From positions 2,717,528-2,781,527 of the forward strand of contig CP099514.1 of NCBI GenBank assembly GCA_025809375.1: DNA of 64,000 nucleotides, in the 5' to 3' direction. The notes under the pieces were generated by a model that saw only the letters and a program-made list of their open reading frames with translations, was not told the origin of the DNA and did not search any database. A program made the translations under genes and the position numbers. This document shows, piece after piece, positions 42,325-51,228 of this stretch. The stretch is from Bacillus zhangzhouensis (GTDB lineage: Bacteria; Bacillota; Bacilli; Bacillales; Bacillaceae). How positions within the stretch are numbered: position 1 is the first letter of the stretch; each line of letters opens with the position of its first letter.

Positions 42325-43465
42325 GCTGTATCACCTTCTCTACTTGATCCATATAGATTGTATAAATTTCTTCCATTGCACTGACCGTCTGCTCCTGAGC
42401 AAATGACTGAGCCATAGAGCGTCCCGCTTTTCCCATGAGGGGCAGCTGATCCTTTTTGCCGTAGAGCTGCTGCAAATAATCAGCTAAGCCATTCACATCT
42501 TGTGGTTTAATTAAAAACCCATTGACACCATGTTTGACAAGCTCACAATGCCCTCTATTCTCCGTTGCAATCACGGGTTTCTCTGCAGACATCGCTTCGA
42601 GCAGGTTCATGCCGAGCCCTTCTCTCAAACTTGTGGAAACACATACATCGCTCATATGTATCCATTCCTCCATTTGTTTGCAAAACCCAGCAAAGCGGAC
42701 ATGTGTTTCAAGATGGAGCTGACGGGTAAGTTTTTCATAGTTTGGCCTCCTTGTCCCTTCCCCGGCAAACACGATCTTTATATTGGGTATTTTCCTAGAC
42801 AGCTGTGCACATGCTTTGATGAGCATCCCTTGGTTTTTATTCATATTTAATTCGCCAGCACACAGCACGATAAAATCTTCCGAGGAAAAGCCATAGGCTG
42901 TGCGAAGGCGGTGCTTCTCTTTTTCATCGACTGGTGCGAACCGTTTCCTATCCACACCCATACCAGGCACATAATAAACAGATGTCCCCTCTTTTGATAG
43001 ACGGTCGGCTCTTTTAAAATCCTCTCCATTAATGGTGATCAGAGCGTCTGTATAGCGGGCGAGAAATTTCTCAATTGGATAATAAAGCAGCCAGTTTTGA
43101 AGCGGCGCCCCCTGCCAAAAGTGAAAGCCATGTGCCGTGTAAAGAACCTTCGTTCCTTTTTTGCGTATGCCTTTGGCCGCGAGCCTGCCAATGACACTTC
43201 CCATTGGTGTGTGGCAATGGATGAAATCATAGTGCTCTTTTGCTAACAGCTTCTTCAGTTCTACATACGCAAGATAGTTGCGTACATGAAAAGGAGAGCG
43301 CTGAATCGGAATCGAGTGAGCTTGATTCACATAGGGCAGCTCCAGCTGGCCATTTGCCGCTGTATGCACTTCCCATCCTTGTTCTTGAAACCACCGGAAA
43401 TACGGAAGATGAAATGCCTTAAAGTGATAATCAACCGTTGCGCAAAACAAGACTTTTTTCTTCAT
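42317..43465 (-). CDS. epsD: EpsD glycosyltransferase (GT4)
   Basis: This ~382-residue GT-B glycosyltransferase has an N-terminal VLFCATVDYHFKAFHLPYF segment close to B. subtilis EpsD. The donor site includes LCAGELNMNKNQGML and the STSLREGLGMNLLEAMSAEK segment. I use the ATG at 43465; a TTG two codons earlier (43471) has slightly better spacing to GGAGG. It overlaps the end of epsC by 35 nt. Confidence 0.92.
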   Translation of the reverse strand: MKKKVLFCATVDYHFKAFHLPYFRWFQEQGWEVHTAANGQLELPYVNQAHSIPIQRSPFHVRNYLAYVELKKLLAKEHYDFIHCHTPMGSVIGRLAAKGIRKKGTKVLYTAHGFHFWQGAPLQNWLLYYPIEKFLARYTDALITINGEDFKRADRLSKEGTSVYYVPGMGVDRKRFAPVDEKEKHRLRTAYGFSSEDFIVLCAGELNMNKNQGMLIKACAQLSRKIPNIKIVFAGEGTRRPNYEKLTRQLHLETHVRFAGFCKQMEEWIHMSDVCVSTSLREGLGMNLLEAMSAEKPVIATENRGHCELVKHGVNGFLIKPQDVNGLADYLQQLYGKKDQLPLMGKAGRSMAQSFAQEQTVSAMEEIYTIYMDQVEKVIQHA

Positions 43466-45305
43466 TGGCAAGCGGCTCCTCCTCTCGTTTCATCTGTTCA
43501 GACAACATATCATGCGACTTAATGGCGGCAAATAATGCTTGTCTCATTTGTTCTTCACTCATCATGTCAAATTCATGGATAAAACGGTTCAGCACATATG
43601 GGTCACCATCCAGCGCATGGCCGATATGAATTTTCGGGAAGATTTGCTCCTGTGCTTTTTCATGCTGGTTGAGTAATTCCTCGTACATTTTCTCTCCAGG
43701 ACGAATGCCTGTGAAAGTGATCGGAATCTGGTCTGTGGTGTAGCCTGAGAGGTGAATGAGGTTTTCTGCGAGGTCCACAATTTTTACTGGCTCCCCCATA
43801 TCCAAAACAAAAATCTGTCTTCCTTCTGCCAGTGCACCTGCCTGAATCACAAGCCTTGATGCTTCTGGGATGGTCATAAAATATCTTGTCATGGCTGGGT
43901 GCGTGACCGTCACCGGCCCGCCTTGCTCGATTTGTTTCTTAAAAATAGGGATGACGCTCCCCCTGCTCCCGAGTACATTTCCAAATCGCACGGCAACAAA
44001 TTTTGTTTCGCTGCTTGCTCCCATTTGCATGATCAGCATTTCAGCAAACCGCTTTGTTGCTCCCATCACATTGGCAGGGTTGACTGCTTTGTCAGATGAG
44101 ATGAGGACGAATGTTTCAATGCCGTGCTCGTGTGCGGCTTCTGCGACATTTTTTGTCCCGATAATATTGTTTTTCACGGCTTCTTTCGGATTGATCTCCA
44201 TGAGCGGAACATGCTTATGTGCCGCAGCATGATAAATTATATCCGGCTGAAACTGACCAACGATTTCACTCATTTTCTGTTTATCTTGAATATCCGCAAT
44301 TTGTGGATAGAGTCTGATGCTGCCTCCATATAATTCTTTCAGCTCTAGTAAAATAGAATGAATGCTAAATTCTCCATGTCCCACAAGTACAATTGCTTGA
44401 GGAGCAAATACACAAATTTGACGGCAGATTTCTGATCCAATCGATCCGCCTGCCCCTGTGACCATGATCGTTTTTCCTTCTAAATGTACAGATAGACGGC
44501 TCGTATCTAATTGAATCGGTTCTCTTCCTAGTAAGTCCTCTGGCTGTACATCCCGTAATTGATTCAGCGCATGGGTTCCTTTTAAAATCTGCTCCATTTC
44601 CGGCATAATTTGTGTTTTGACTCCTGTCGCTACACATTCCTTATACAGCCCTTTTAAGGTGTGGCTGCTTTTGGATGGAATGGCGATGATAATCTTCTGA
44701 ATATCCATCATCACGACAGCTGTTTGAATCTGTTCTTTTCCTCCTATGACAGGCAGACCCATAATTTCAAGCCTATGTTTCGTCTTGTCATCATCGATGA
44801 AGGCGACTGGCTCAATATGTACATCACTCGATTGCTGAAGCTGACGAACGAGCATAGTCCCCGCTGATCCGGCGCCAATAATTAATGCCCGCTCCTTTTC
44901 TGCCTGAAGCCGTTTTACCCCGTCATGAAATAACCTAGAAGCCATACGAGATGCACCGATGAATAAGATATGAAAAAGCCACACGATGAATAAAAACCGA
45001 AACGGCCATGTCTGCACAAAAAGGTACAGCATCGTCATTGAAAATAAAAAAGAACACACAAAGGTCTTCATTAAAGAAAATAACTCTCTTACTCCTGTAT
45101 AAGCCCATACTTGCTTGTACACATGAAACATGCAGGCAAATATATGGTGCCCAATGAGCAGACTGAGCGAAGAAATGGCGAGCATTTCAAATGTATAAAC
45201 GGTTAATGCCGCTTCTTGGACAAATTGAAAGCCAAAAAAGACGGCAACTAAGATGAGATATGAATCTAGTGCTACGATGATTGATAATCTTTGGGCGTAA
45301 GTCAA
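43431..45305 (-). CDS. epsC: EpsC UDP-sugar 4,6-dehydratase (membrane-bound)
   Basis: This 624-residue protein has four N-terminal membrane helices, a CoA/NAD-binding-like Rossmann domain (IIGAGSAGTMLVRQL), and a C-terminal extended SDR dehydratase with VTGAGGSIGSEICRQI and the modified catalytic motif SSDKAVNPANVMGATKR. B. subtilis EpsC is 598 residues. It oxidises and dehydrates UDP-GlcNAc to the 4-keto-6-deoxy sugar for the EpsN and EpsM branch. The start is TTG 45305 with GGAGG 4 nt before it. It lies just after the EAR RNA. Confidence 0.94.
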   Translation of the reverse strand: MTYAQRLSIIVALDSYLILVAVFFGFQFVQEAALTVYTFEMLAISSLSLLIGHHIFACMFHVYKQVWAYTGVRELFSLMKTFVCSFLFSMTMLYLFVQTWPFRFLFIVWLFHILFIGASRMASRLFHDGVKRLQAEKERALIIGAGSAGTMLVRQLQQSSDVHIEPVAFIDDDKTKHRLEIMGLPVIGGKEQIQTAVVMMDIQKIIIAIPSKSSHTLKGLYKECVATGVKTQIMPEMEQILKGTHALNQLRDVQPEDLLGREPIQLDTSRLSVHLEGKTIMVTGAGGSIGSEICRQICVFAPQAIVLVGHGEFSIHSILLELKELYGGSIRLYPQIADIQDKQKMSEIVGQFQPDIIYHAAAHKHVPLMEINPKEAVKNNIIGTKNVAEAAHEHGIETFVLISSDKAVNPANVMGATKRFAEMLIMQMGASSETKFVAVRFGNVLGSRGSVIPIFKKQIEQGGPVTVTHPAMTRYFMTIPEASRLVIQAGALAEGRQIFVLDMGEPVKIVDLAENLIHLSGYTTDQIPITFTGIRPGEKMYEELLNQHEKAQEQIFPKIHIGHALDGDPYVLNRFIHEFDMMSEEQMRQALFAAIKSHDMLSEQMKREEEPLANEEKSLVLRNG

Positions 45306-45317
45306 CGCTCCTCCCCC

Positions 45318-45452
45318 TTTTTATATTCTTACGTAAACGTGGGCATCAAACCCGTCCTCACACCCCACTACTGATGACGAGCATCTAAGGCATCGTGATG
45401 CCCACAGCAGGATCGAGTGCCTCCATTGTTAAAGATTAGGAGACATCACCTA
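45318..45452 (-). ncRNA. EAR element (eps-associated RNA, processive antiterminator)
   Basis: The 156-bp gap between epsB and epsC holds a structured leader-like RNA and no open frame. Paired blocks are visible on the minus strand: GGGCATCACGATGCC (a hairpin in itself) with a distal GATGCCC, and AGTAGTGGGGTGTGAGGACGGG. In B. subtilis the EAR antitermination RNA lies in exactly this gap and allows polymerase to read through the long eps operon. The identification rests on position plus these elements, not on a covariance model. Confidence 0.82.
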
Positions 45453-45461
45453 TCAATCTTT

Positions 45462-46145
45462 TTAATACATGTACAGCCTGCCCTTTTTCACTTTCTTGCC
45501 ATTTAGCATAGCTCCAAGCAGTTTACTTGTTGTTCCTTCTAATACTTCTTTTGATTTTTTTACAGCAGCTATCTTTGTTTTGCCGCTTAAGACAACAAGA
45601 ATGCTCCCATCCGTCCGGTTCGCCAAGATCTTTGCATCTGCAACTGGCAGAAGCGGTGTGGAATCAACGATCACCATGTCATATTGCTGTTCAATCTCAT
45701 AAAATAGCTGCTTCATCACAGAAGAGGAGAGCAGCTCAGCTGGATTTGGCGGAATGGTTCCGCTCGGAAGCAGCTCTAAATGCTCAATCGGTGTAGGTAA
45801 AACGGCTTCTTCCAAGCTGCAATTATTTAATAGCACATTCGTCAAACCGGTGTGATGACTCAGGTCAAAATATTCATGAACTGCCGGCTTTCGCAAATCA
45901 GCGTCCATGAGCAGCACCCGCTTGTTCTGCTGTGCAAAAACAGCTGCTAAGTTTGCAGCCGTAAATGATTTCCCTTCCTTCGGCAAGGAGGATGTCACTA
46001 ATATAGATTTCAACCTTGTTTGGATCGATGTGAATTCGATGTTTGTCCGGATCGTACGGAATTGTTCCGCAATGACAGAGTGAGAATTTAATACAGAAAT
46101 ACAGGATAAATCTCTCTTTTCTCTTTTCTTCCTCTTAAAGATCAA
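45462..46145 (-). CDS. epsB: EpsB bacterial tyrosine kinase
   Basis: This 227-residue BY-kinase (CpsD/Wze family) has a P-loop [16 protein letters not shown], Walker A' [16 protein letters not shown] and Walker [11 protein letters not shown]. The C-terminal tail ends in RLYMY with the tyrosines that are autophosphorylated. With the membrane adaptor EpsA it controls exopolysaccharide synthesis. The start appears to be TTG 46145 with GGGAGGACAAAACA before it, and the gene overlaps epsA by 11 nt. Length equals B. subtilis EpsB. Confidence 0.95.
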   Translation of the reverse strand: MIFKRKKREKRDLSCISVLNSHSVIAEQFRTIRTNIEFTSIQTRLKSILVTSSLPKEGKSFTAANLAAVFAQQNKRVLLMDADLRKPAVHEYFDLSHHTGLTNVLLNNCSLEEAVLPTPIEHLELLPSGTIPPNPAELLSSSVMKQLFYEIEQQYDMVIVDSTPLLPVADAKILANRTDGSILVVLSGKTKIAAVKKSKEVLEGTTSKLLGAMLNGKKVKKGRLYMY

Positions 46146-46866
46146 TGTTTTGTCCTCCCGTTATGACGGACTGCTTTTCTTTTTTGGCCCTCCTGTCTGT
46201 CTGCATCTGGCAGACACTGCCAAGCGACGGTAATCCGATCTCTTCTCTTATTTGTTGTGTTCGTTTTACAGTATCATCGAGTAAATTCATGAAGAAAATA
46301 AGTGTCATTCCCCCTAATAAAGAGGCCCCTAGTGCCAAAACGATATGAACAAATTTCCTTGAATTCATCAGAATCGTGTTGGACAGCTTGGCTTCAGACA
46401 AAACATTAATGCGATCCATATTCATCGTTTTTTTGATTTCTTTTTGCAGCACCTCTGTTGCGGTATTTGCAATGGCGACTGCCTTCGCGCGATCCTCATC
46501 TTGTACAGAAATATTAATGACCTCAGACTCATTTTCTGTACTTGTGGCAATTTTGTGTTTTAGTCCTTCTGGTGATTCTGTGAGATGGAGTGTTTCTTTT
46601 ACTTTTTCAATGACGATTGGGCTTTTTAATAAAACTTGAAAGGTACGTGTATATTGAAGGTTCATCTGAATATCGTTTAAATCTGCTTGTGTATCATTGC
46701 TGCGTTTATGAACAAGAATTTGGGTGGTTGCCTGATATACAGGAGTAGAGACATAGAACTGATAATAGGCTGAAATACCCGTTACGATCAGGACAATCAG
46801 GATCAGAAGGGCCATTTTCTCTTTAATGACAGAAAACAGCTGCTTTAAACCTATATTCTCATTCAT
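46135..46866 (-). CDS. epsA: EpsA kinase activator/chain-length adaptor
   Basis: This 243-residue Wzz-family membrane protein has two helices (about 18-38 and 175-195) flanking an outer coiled domain with [12 protein letters not shown] short cytosolic C-terminus activates the EpsB kinase. It is the first gene of the eps operon. The upstream 257-bp region shared with slrR carries SinR-type boxes. GGGGAGGTATC precedes the ATG. Confidence 0.93.
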   Translation of the reverse strand: MNENIGLKQLFSVIKEKMALLILIVLIVTGISAYYQFYVSTPVYQATTQILVHKRSNDTQADLNDIQMNLQYTRTFQVLLKSPIVIEKVKETLHLTESPEGLKHKIATSTENESEVINISVQDEDRAKAVAIANTATEVLQKEIKKTMNMDRINVLSEAKLSNTILMNSRKFVHIVLALGASLLGGMTLIFFMNLLDDTVKRTQQIREEIGLPSLGSVCQMQTDRRAKKEKQSVITGGQNIDL

Positions 46867-46975
46867 AGATACCTCCCCATTTCATCATAAAAAGGTTATA
46901 TATGGTTTCTTTTTGTTAATGATTGGATTATAAAAGATAATACCCGCAAAGAAAAATGTCATAATAGGTCTTATA

Positions 46976-46991
46976 GTTCTTTTTAAAGAAC
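46976..46991. promoter_or_regulatory. SinR-type operator between epsA and slrR
   Basis: GTTCTTT-TT-AAAGAAC is an inverted pair of the SinR consensus GTTCTYT, 110 bp upstream of epsA. A further half-site AAAGAAC lies at 47047-47053, just before the slrR -10 TATAAT (47065-47070). SinR represses both eps and slrR in B. subtilis. Confidence 0.78.
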
Positions 46992-47123
46992 GAAATCGTT
47001 CGTTTTCTTTTGTTTACTTCCTGTTTCTTACGTTTTTGAATTTTATAAAGAACAATTTATTTCTTATAATGAACGAAAAGATCGCAGAACTATTCGCTAA
47101 GGAGAAGGGAGATCATTGATCGA

Positions 47124-47597
47124 ATGATAGGCAAGGTGATACGCATTTACCGAAAGAGAAAAGGATACTCGATTCAGCAGTTGGCTGAGGATGCCCATGT
47201 TTCTAAGTCATATTTGAGTAAAATTGAGCGTGGTGTCCACAGAAATCCATCTGTCCAGTTCTTAAAAAAGGTATCCTCTTCACTAGAGATTGATTTACAA
47301 GAGCTGTTTGATGCAGAGACAATGATGTTTGATTACGCGGAGGAGAGTGGTGAACACGAATGGTGGGAGCATATCGTTCATGCCGTCCAATCAGGCATGC
47401 CTAAAGAAGAGCTCTATCAGCTGCTCCAAACTTACCGAAAGGAGCAGGAAGAAAAATCGGTACATGTCACCCATAGAAAGCTGACCGTTTCAAACATCGC
47501 AGAGTGGAAACGTCTAATGAGTGAAGCGAAGGCAATTGGCTTAAGCATTGAGGAAGTAAAAGCTTTCCTCAACAACATGGGAGAACGCCGGGCGTAA
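47124..47597 (+). CDS. slrR: Biofilm/motility switch regulator SlrR
   Basis: This 157-residue SinR paralogue has an N-terminal XRE HTH (YSIQQLAEDAHVSKSYLSKI) and a C-terminal multimerisation segment (LTVSNIAEWKRLMSEAKAIG). In B. subtilis SlrR forms a complex with SinR, which lifts eps repression and silences motility and autolysin genes. It is divergent from epsA, as in B. subtilis (152 residues there). The ribosome site is distant (AAGGAGAAGGGAG, 12 or more nt), so the start is the conserved MIGKVIR ATG. Confidence 0.94.
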   Translation: MIGKVIRIYRKRKGYSIQQLAEDAHVSKSYLSKIERGVHRNPSVQFLKKVSSSLEIDLQELFDAETMMFDYAEESGEHEWWEHIVHAVQSGMPKEELYQLLQTYRKEQEEKSVHVTHRKLTVSNIAEWKRLMSEAKAIGLSIEEVKAFLNNMGERRA

Positions 47598-47652
47598 GCT
47601 TTTTTTCAGGAAGGAAGAATGATTGCGGGGAGAGGCGTTTGACGCTTCGATG

Positions 47653-47683
47653 AAAAAGAGCCTTTGATTATGAAAGGCTCTTA
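47653..47683. terminator. Bidirectional terminator between slrR and holin gene
   Basis: AAGAGCCTTT (47657-47666) pairs with AAAGGCTCTT (47673-47682). On the minus strand TTTTTC follows, and on the plus strand ATTTCTC follows. Confidence 0.72.
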
Positions 47684-47689
47684 TTTCTC

Positions 47690-47914
47690 TTATTCTTCTT
47701 TTTTTGTTCGTGCTTTTTTCGTTATATCATTGTTTTTCCAATAGGCCCATAGTGATGTAATCCCCAGAAAGGCCAGCGTGATGAATTGCTGAACGCCTTC
47801 TTCATCAATAGGAATTGGGCTTTTTCCCGCAGCGGTTAGCGCACTGTTAACAAGTGCCAGTAAAAGCAGCACAAGCCTTGCGATTGTCCCTGCACTAATT
47901 TTTTGAATTTCCAC
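47690..47914 (-). CDS. Orphan phage-type holin (SPP1/XhlB-like)
   Basis: This 74-residue protein has two hydrophobic segments (about 8-27 and 39-57) and a short charged tail (KNNDITKKARTKKEE). The LVNSALTAAGKSPIPIDEEG stretch is typical of XhlB/SPP1 holins. Holins form membrane holes for endolysin release. No endolysin, XhlA partner or other phage gene is next to it. The start is GTG 47914 after GGAGGGGGG. It is either a phage relic kept intact or a domesticated membrane pore. Placement beside slrR is unusual. Confidence 0.8.
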   Translation of the reverse strand: MEIQKISAGTIARLVLLLLALVNSALTAAGKSPIPIDEEGVQQFITLAFLGITSLWAYWKNNDITKKARTKKEE

Positions 47915-48009
47915 CTGTAACCCCCCTCCCTTTCCTCTTCTCACGGTCGGTATTGCTCGTTTCTTTCTCTCTCATATGTATGCAAAAGGCGAATGAATAG
48001 AAGAACGAA

Positions 48010-48047
48010 TCAAAAAAAGAGACATCATTCCTATATGCAGAATGATG
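48010..48047 (-). terminator. Terminator of the siderophore transport operon
   Basis: CATCATTC (48022-48029) and GAATGATG (48039-48046) form a stem followed on the minus strand by TCTCTTTTTTTG, shortly after the last gene of the operon. Confidence 0.82.
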
Positions 48048-48065
48048 CCTGATTTCATTGGCTAT

Positions 48066-48962
48066 TTATTTAGAAAACATCTCTTTTGCTTCATCCAATG
48101 CCATTTTATTGCCTAGAGCGGAGTAATCGAGCCACGGCTGATCGGCAATCAGATAGACTTGGTTTTTCTTCACTGCTTTTAGCCCCTTCCAAATCGGAGT
48201 CTTTTCTAATTGCTTGAATGCCTGCTGCGCTTTATCATCACGGTTGACAACGACAAAGATAGCATCAGCATCATAATCAGGAAGAACCTCTTGAGAAATT
48301 ACTTCAAATGGGCGATTGCTGTCCAGCTTTTTCACACCATCGACAGGTGTGAGACCTAAATCCTCGTATAAAATAGGACCCATTGGGCGCTTCATACTAA
48401 ATACGCGAAGCTCCTTTGCCGTCACACGAATCGCCATGACTTTTCCGTTTCCAATCTTTTTCTTGATGAGCGATTTGACTTCTTTTGCTTCCTGATTGTA
48501 ATTCTTAATATATTGATCCGCTTCTTTTTCTTTATTGACGTGTTTGGCGATTTTTTTCAAATGATCCCGCCATGTGCCATCATTTAAATTAAACACTTCC
48601 GTTTTGGCGATCTTCTTATATTTCGATAAGTCTTGTCCGGCTAATTCTTCATCAACATAAATGACATCAGGTTTTAACGCAAACAATGATTCCATATCTG
48701 GATCGGCTGCAATGCCGAGCTTCTTCGTGTGACTCAGCTGCTTTTTGGCATGTGGAAGGAAATCTTTTAAGTCTCCTCCTACAACAGAGCCCGCCGGCTT
48801 GATACCGAGTGCTAACAAGTCATTTGTTAAATGAATAGACAAAGAAGCAATCTTTGGTGTTCCATTGGTCTTTTGATTTGTTGTATTCTTTGTTTCCTGT
48901 TGTCCGCAAGCGGCAAGCAGCAAGAAACAGATCGTTAATCCAAACACTAGTAATTTTTTCAT
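48066..48962 (-). CDS. Siderophore-binding lipoprotein (YfiY/FhuD-like)
   Basis: This ~298-residue solute-binding lipoprotein has a signal peptide ending in LLAAC and two lobes of the periplasmic-binding FecCD class. Patches include SIHLTNDLLALGIKPAGSV and LFALKPDVIYVDEE. Spread motifs such as AIRVTAKELRVFS resemble YfiY, which binds schizokinen and arthrobactin in B. subtilis. The start ATG 48962 follows GAGGAACGC. It is the last gene after two FecCD permeases. Which siderophore it binds cannot be read from the sequence. Confidence 0.87.
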   Translation of the reverse strand: MKKLLVFGLTICFLLLAACGQQETKNTTNQKTNGTPKIASLSIHLTNDLLALGIKPAGSVVGGDLKDFLPHAKKQLSHTKKLGIAADPDMESLFALKPDVIYVDEELAGQDLSKYKKIAKTEVFNLNDGTWRDHLKKIAKHVNKEKEADQYIKNYNQEAKEVKSLIKKKIGNGKVMAIRVTAKELRVFSMKRPMGPILYEDLGLTPVDGVKKLDSNRPFEVISQEVLPDYDADAIFVVVNRDDKAQQAFKQLEKTPIWKGLKAVKKNQVYLIADQPWLDYSALGNKMALDEAKEMFSK

Positions 48963-48982
48963 GATGCGTTCCTCTTTCATGT

Positions 48983-49984
48983 TTATTTCGTTTTAGTTAA
49001 TAAATAGAGAAAATATGGAGCACCGATAAAGGCCACGACCACACCCGCTGGTATGGCATTTGGAGCAAAGATAGAACGTCCGATTGTATCGGCACTGACT
49101 AAAATCAACAAGCCAAGCAGCGCACTAACTGGTAAAAAATACTGATGCAGTGCCCCGACAAGCCGTCTAGCCAAATGCGGGGCGACGAGGCCAATAAAGC
49201 CAATACCGCCTGTCATCGAAACACTTGCACTCGCGAGGCCTACCGCTAAGGCCAGCAAAAGGAGACGTTTACGCTGGACACGTACACCTACACTTGAGGC
49301 GACAGCATCTCCTAATGTCAATGCATTGAGCGTATTTGACTGCATCAGCGTAAGCGGCACAAGGCATACAATCCAAGGCAGAAGTGCCAGCACATGAATC
49401 CAGTCTCTCCCCCATACATTGCCCACAAGCCATCTTGAAGCAAACGTGTATGTATCTTCATCCAGCTTCAAAGATAAATATAAGGTCAATGCACTAAATC
49501 CCGCAGCAACCGCAATGCCAACTAAGATCAGCCGGATAGGAACTAGCCCTTCATGCCGGTCATATGCAACAAGCACGATGACCGCTGCCGCAAGCAGTCC
49601 GCCGCCAAACGTAAAGAGCGGAATAAGAAGAGAGGGATTACCTTCAAGTTCGTGAAAATATGTCACAAACACAATTAATCCAAATGCTGCTCCTGCATTC
49701 AGTCCAATCATGCCAGGATCGGCCAGTGGGTTACGGGATAAGCTCTGCAAAATGCCGCCAGCAATGCCAAGACCAATACCAGCTAACATCGTCACCACGA
49801 TTCGAGGCAGACGATAGTCAAACAGCACCGTTTCACTTTGGAAATCTCCAAAGCCAAATAACGTCTTGAGGACTATGAGAGGGCTTAGTTTCAGCGTACC
49901 GGTATTTAAACTATACAGCACAACAGCCGCACTCAGGCAAAGCAAAACGACTGTCACGACAAGAGCACGCTGTTTCTCTCTCAT
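48983..49984 (-). CDS. FecCD-type siderophore permease (YfhA-like)
   Basis: This 333-residue permease has about nine helices and the FecCD signatures YRLPRIVVTMLAGIGLGIAGG, QSLSRNPLADPGMIGLNAGA and MTGGIGFIGLVAPHLAR. It forms an importer with the other permease and the lipoprotein. It overlaps the upstream permease by 4 nt (ATGA). The family name YfhA is inferred from the pairing with a YfiZ-like and a YfiY-like partner. Confidence 0.9.
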   Translation of the reverse strand: MREKQRALVVTVVLLCLSAAVVLYSLNTGTLKLSPLIVLKTLFGFGDFQSETVLFDYRLPRIVVTMLAGIGLGIAGGILQSLSRNPLADPGMIGLNAGAAFGLIVFVTYFHELEGNPSLLIPLFTFGGGLLAAAVIVLVAYDRHEGLVPIRLILVGIAVAAGFSALTLYLSLKLDEDTYTFASRWLVGNVWGRDWIHVLALLPWIVCLVPLTLMQSNTLNALTLGDAVASSVGVRVQRKRLLLLALAVGLASASVSMTGGIGFIGLVAPHLARRLVGALHQYFLPVSALLGLLILVSADTIGRSIFAPNAIPAGVVVAFIGAPYFLYLLTKTK

Positions 49985-51033
49985 GACAGGTTCCTCCCTT
50001 CTTTTCTGGCAATGTATAAGAAGAAAGGAACACCAACAAGTGCTACCATCACGCCAATGGCAAGCTCTCTTGGCGGATTGACTGTACGGCTGGCAAGGTC
50101 TGCAAAGACAAGCAGCATTGCGCCTAGTATCGCTGACATCGGAATAACAAAACGATAGTCTACACCAACCAGCTTTCGTGCGATATGCGGGATGACGAGA
50201 CCGACAAACCCAATCGATCCGACTGCTGATACAGAAACCCCTGCTAATAACACAGCAGCGGTCATTCCTAGTATTCGCACTTGCCTTGTTTTCACCCCTA
50301 AATTCGCCGCTGTATCTTCACCGAGCGATAGTAAGGAAAGTGACCGCCCTAATAGCATTGCCCATACGATGCCAATCAAAATGACAGGGGCGAGAATCGT
50401 CAGCTGCGGCCATTTCACACCAGCTACCCCGCCTGCATACCAAAACGCCAGGTCCTGACTCAGGTCAAAATAAATCGCAATCCCAGAGCTGAGCGCATGA
50501 AGCAATGCGGCTACAACCGCTCCTGCTACAGTGAGGCGCATCGGTGTCAATACACCGCCAGCTGCCCCAATCGCAAAGATCAGCAGCGTACTGAGCACAG
50601 CACCAATAAAGGAAAAAAACATCAGTGCCGAATAAGGCATTCCTGGGAAAAAAGCAAAACAGAGAGCGACCACAAACATCGCACCGCCATTAATGCCCAA
50701 AATCCCTGCATCTGCCAGTGGATTTCTTGTGATGCCCTGCATAAGAGCACCCGCTACGGCAAACGCCGCTCCCACTAGAGCTGCCCCTAAAACACGAGGA
50801 AGTCTTAATTCATGGATGATCTGCTGCTCTGTGACATTTGACTGGTAGTCAAATACAGCTGTCCAAACCGTTTGCAGAGACAATGTTTTTGCACCGTATG
50901 ACACAGCAAAAAACATGGCAGCCGCTAAACCAATGACGGCGAGAAAAAATAGCAAAAAGAACAGAATATGTGATAATCGTTTTGGTTGAGGTTTTCGCTT
51001 ATCCTGCAAAATCGGTGTCATCCTTTTCTTCAT
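49981..51033 (-). CDS. FecCD-type siderophore permease (YfiZ-like)
   Basis: This 350-residue permease has a basic N-terminal tail (RMTPILQDKRKPQPKRLSH), then helices with the FecCD patches HELRLPRVLGAALVGAAFAV, QGITRNPLADAGILGINGGA and SVSAVGSIGFVGLVIPHIAR. It is the first gene of the operon, 18 bp after a Fur-type box. The ribosome site before the ATG is poor. No ATPase gene is present, and in B. subtilis the shared ATPase FhuC-like YusV serves such systems. Confidence 0.9.
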   Translation of the reverse strand: MKKRMTPILQDKRKPQPKRLSHILFFLLFFLAVIGLAAAMFFAVSYGAKTLSLQTVWTAVFDYQSNVTEQQIIHELRLPRVLGAALVGAAFAVAGALMQGITRNPLADAGILGINGGAMFVVALCFAFFPGMPYSALMFFSFIGAVLSTLLIFAIGAAGGVLTPMRLTVAGAVVAALLHALSSGIAIYFDLSQDLAFWYAGGVAGVKWPQLTILAPVILIGIVWAMLLGRSLSLLSLGEDTAANLGVKTRQVRILGMTAAVLLAGVSVSAVGSIGFVGLVIPHIARKLVGVDYRFVIPMSAILGAMLLVFADLASRTVNPPRELAIGVMVALVGVPFFLYIARKEGRNLS

Positions 51034-51051
51034 TTAAAGTCAGTTTGAAAA

Positions 51052-51066
51052 TGAGAATCATAATCA
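51052..51066. promoter_or_regulatory. Fur box upstream of the siderophore permease genes
   Basis: TGAGAATCATAATCA matches the 7-1-7 Fur consensus TGATAATNATTATCA at 12 of 14 defined positions. It lies 18 bp before the operon's start codon. Confidence 0.82.
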
Positions 51067-51108
51067 AAAAAATTATAGCCGCCAGCCTCTAAAAAATCAA
51101 TGTACACT

Positions 51109-51228
51109 CTATTTTTTAATTAATGAAGGTATGTGCTGAAGCAGCGATAGGAGAGGTTCTTTTTGCCGCTCAGAAGGACCTATCATTTTTTCTAATAGTT
51201 TAATAGGAAAATAGTTGACATTTCGCAT
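51109..51228 (-). CDS. Possible 39-residue small protein
   Basis: The minus-strand frame (MRNVNYFPIKLLEKMIGPSE..., ending LIKK) starts at ATG 51228 with TAGGGGG 5 nt upstream and stops with TAG at 51109-51111. Codon use looks Bacillus-like. It has no membrane segment and no recognisable family. It could alternatively be the 5' leader of the siderophore operon, but the Fur box lies after its stop codon. Confidence 0.4.
   Translation of the reverse strand: MRNVNYFPIKLLEKMIGPSERQKEPLLSLLQHIPSLIKK

Noticed and set aside
44365-44637. Long plus- and minus-strand frames inside epsC, rnr, eno and other large genes
   Set aside because: They are alternate-frame readings of strongly conserved coding genes, without ribosome sites.
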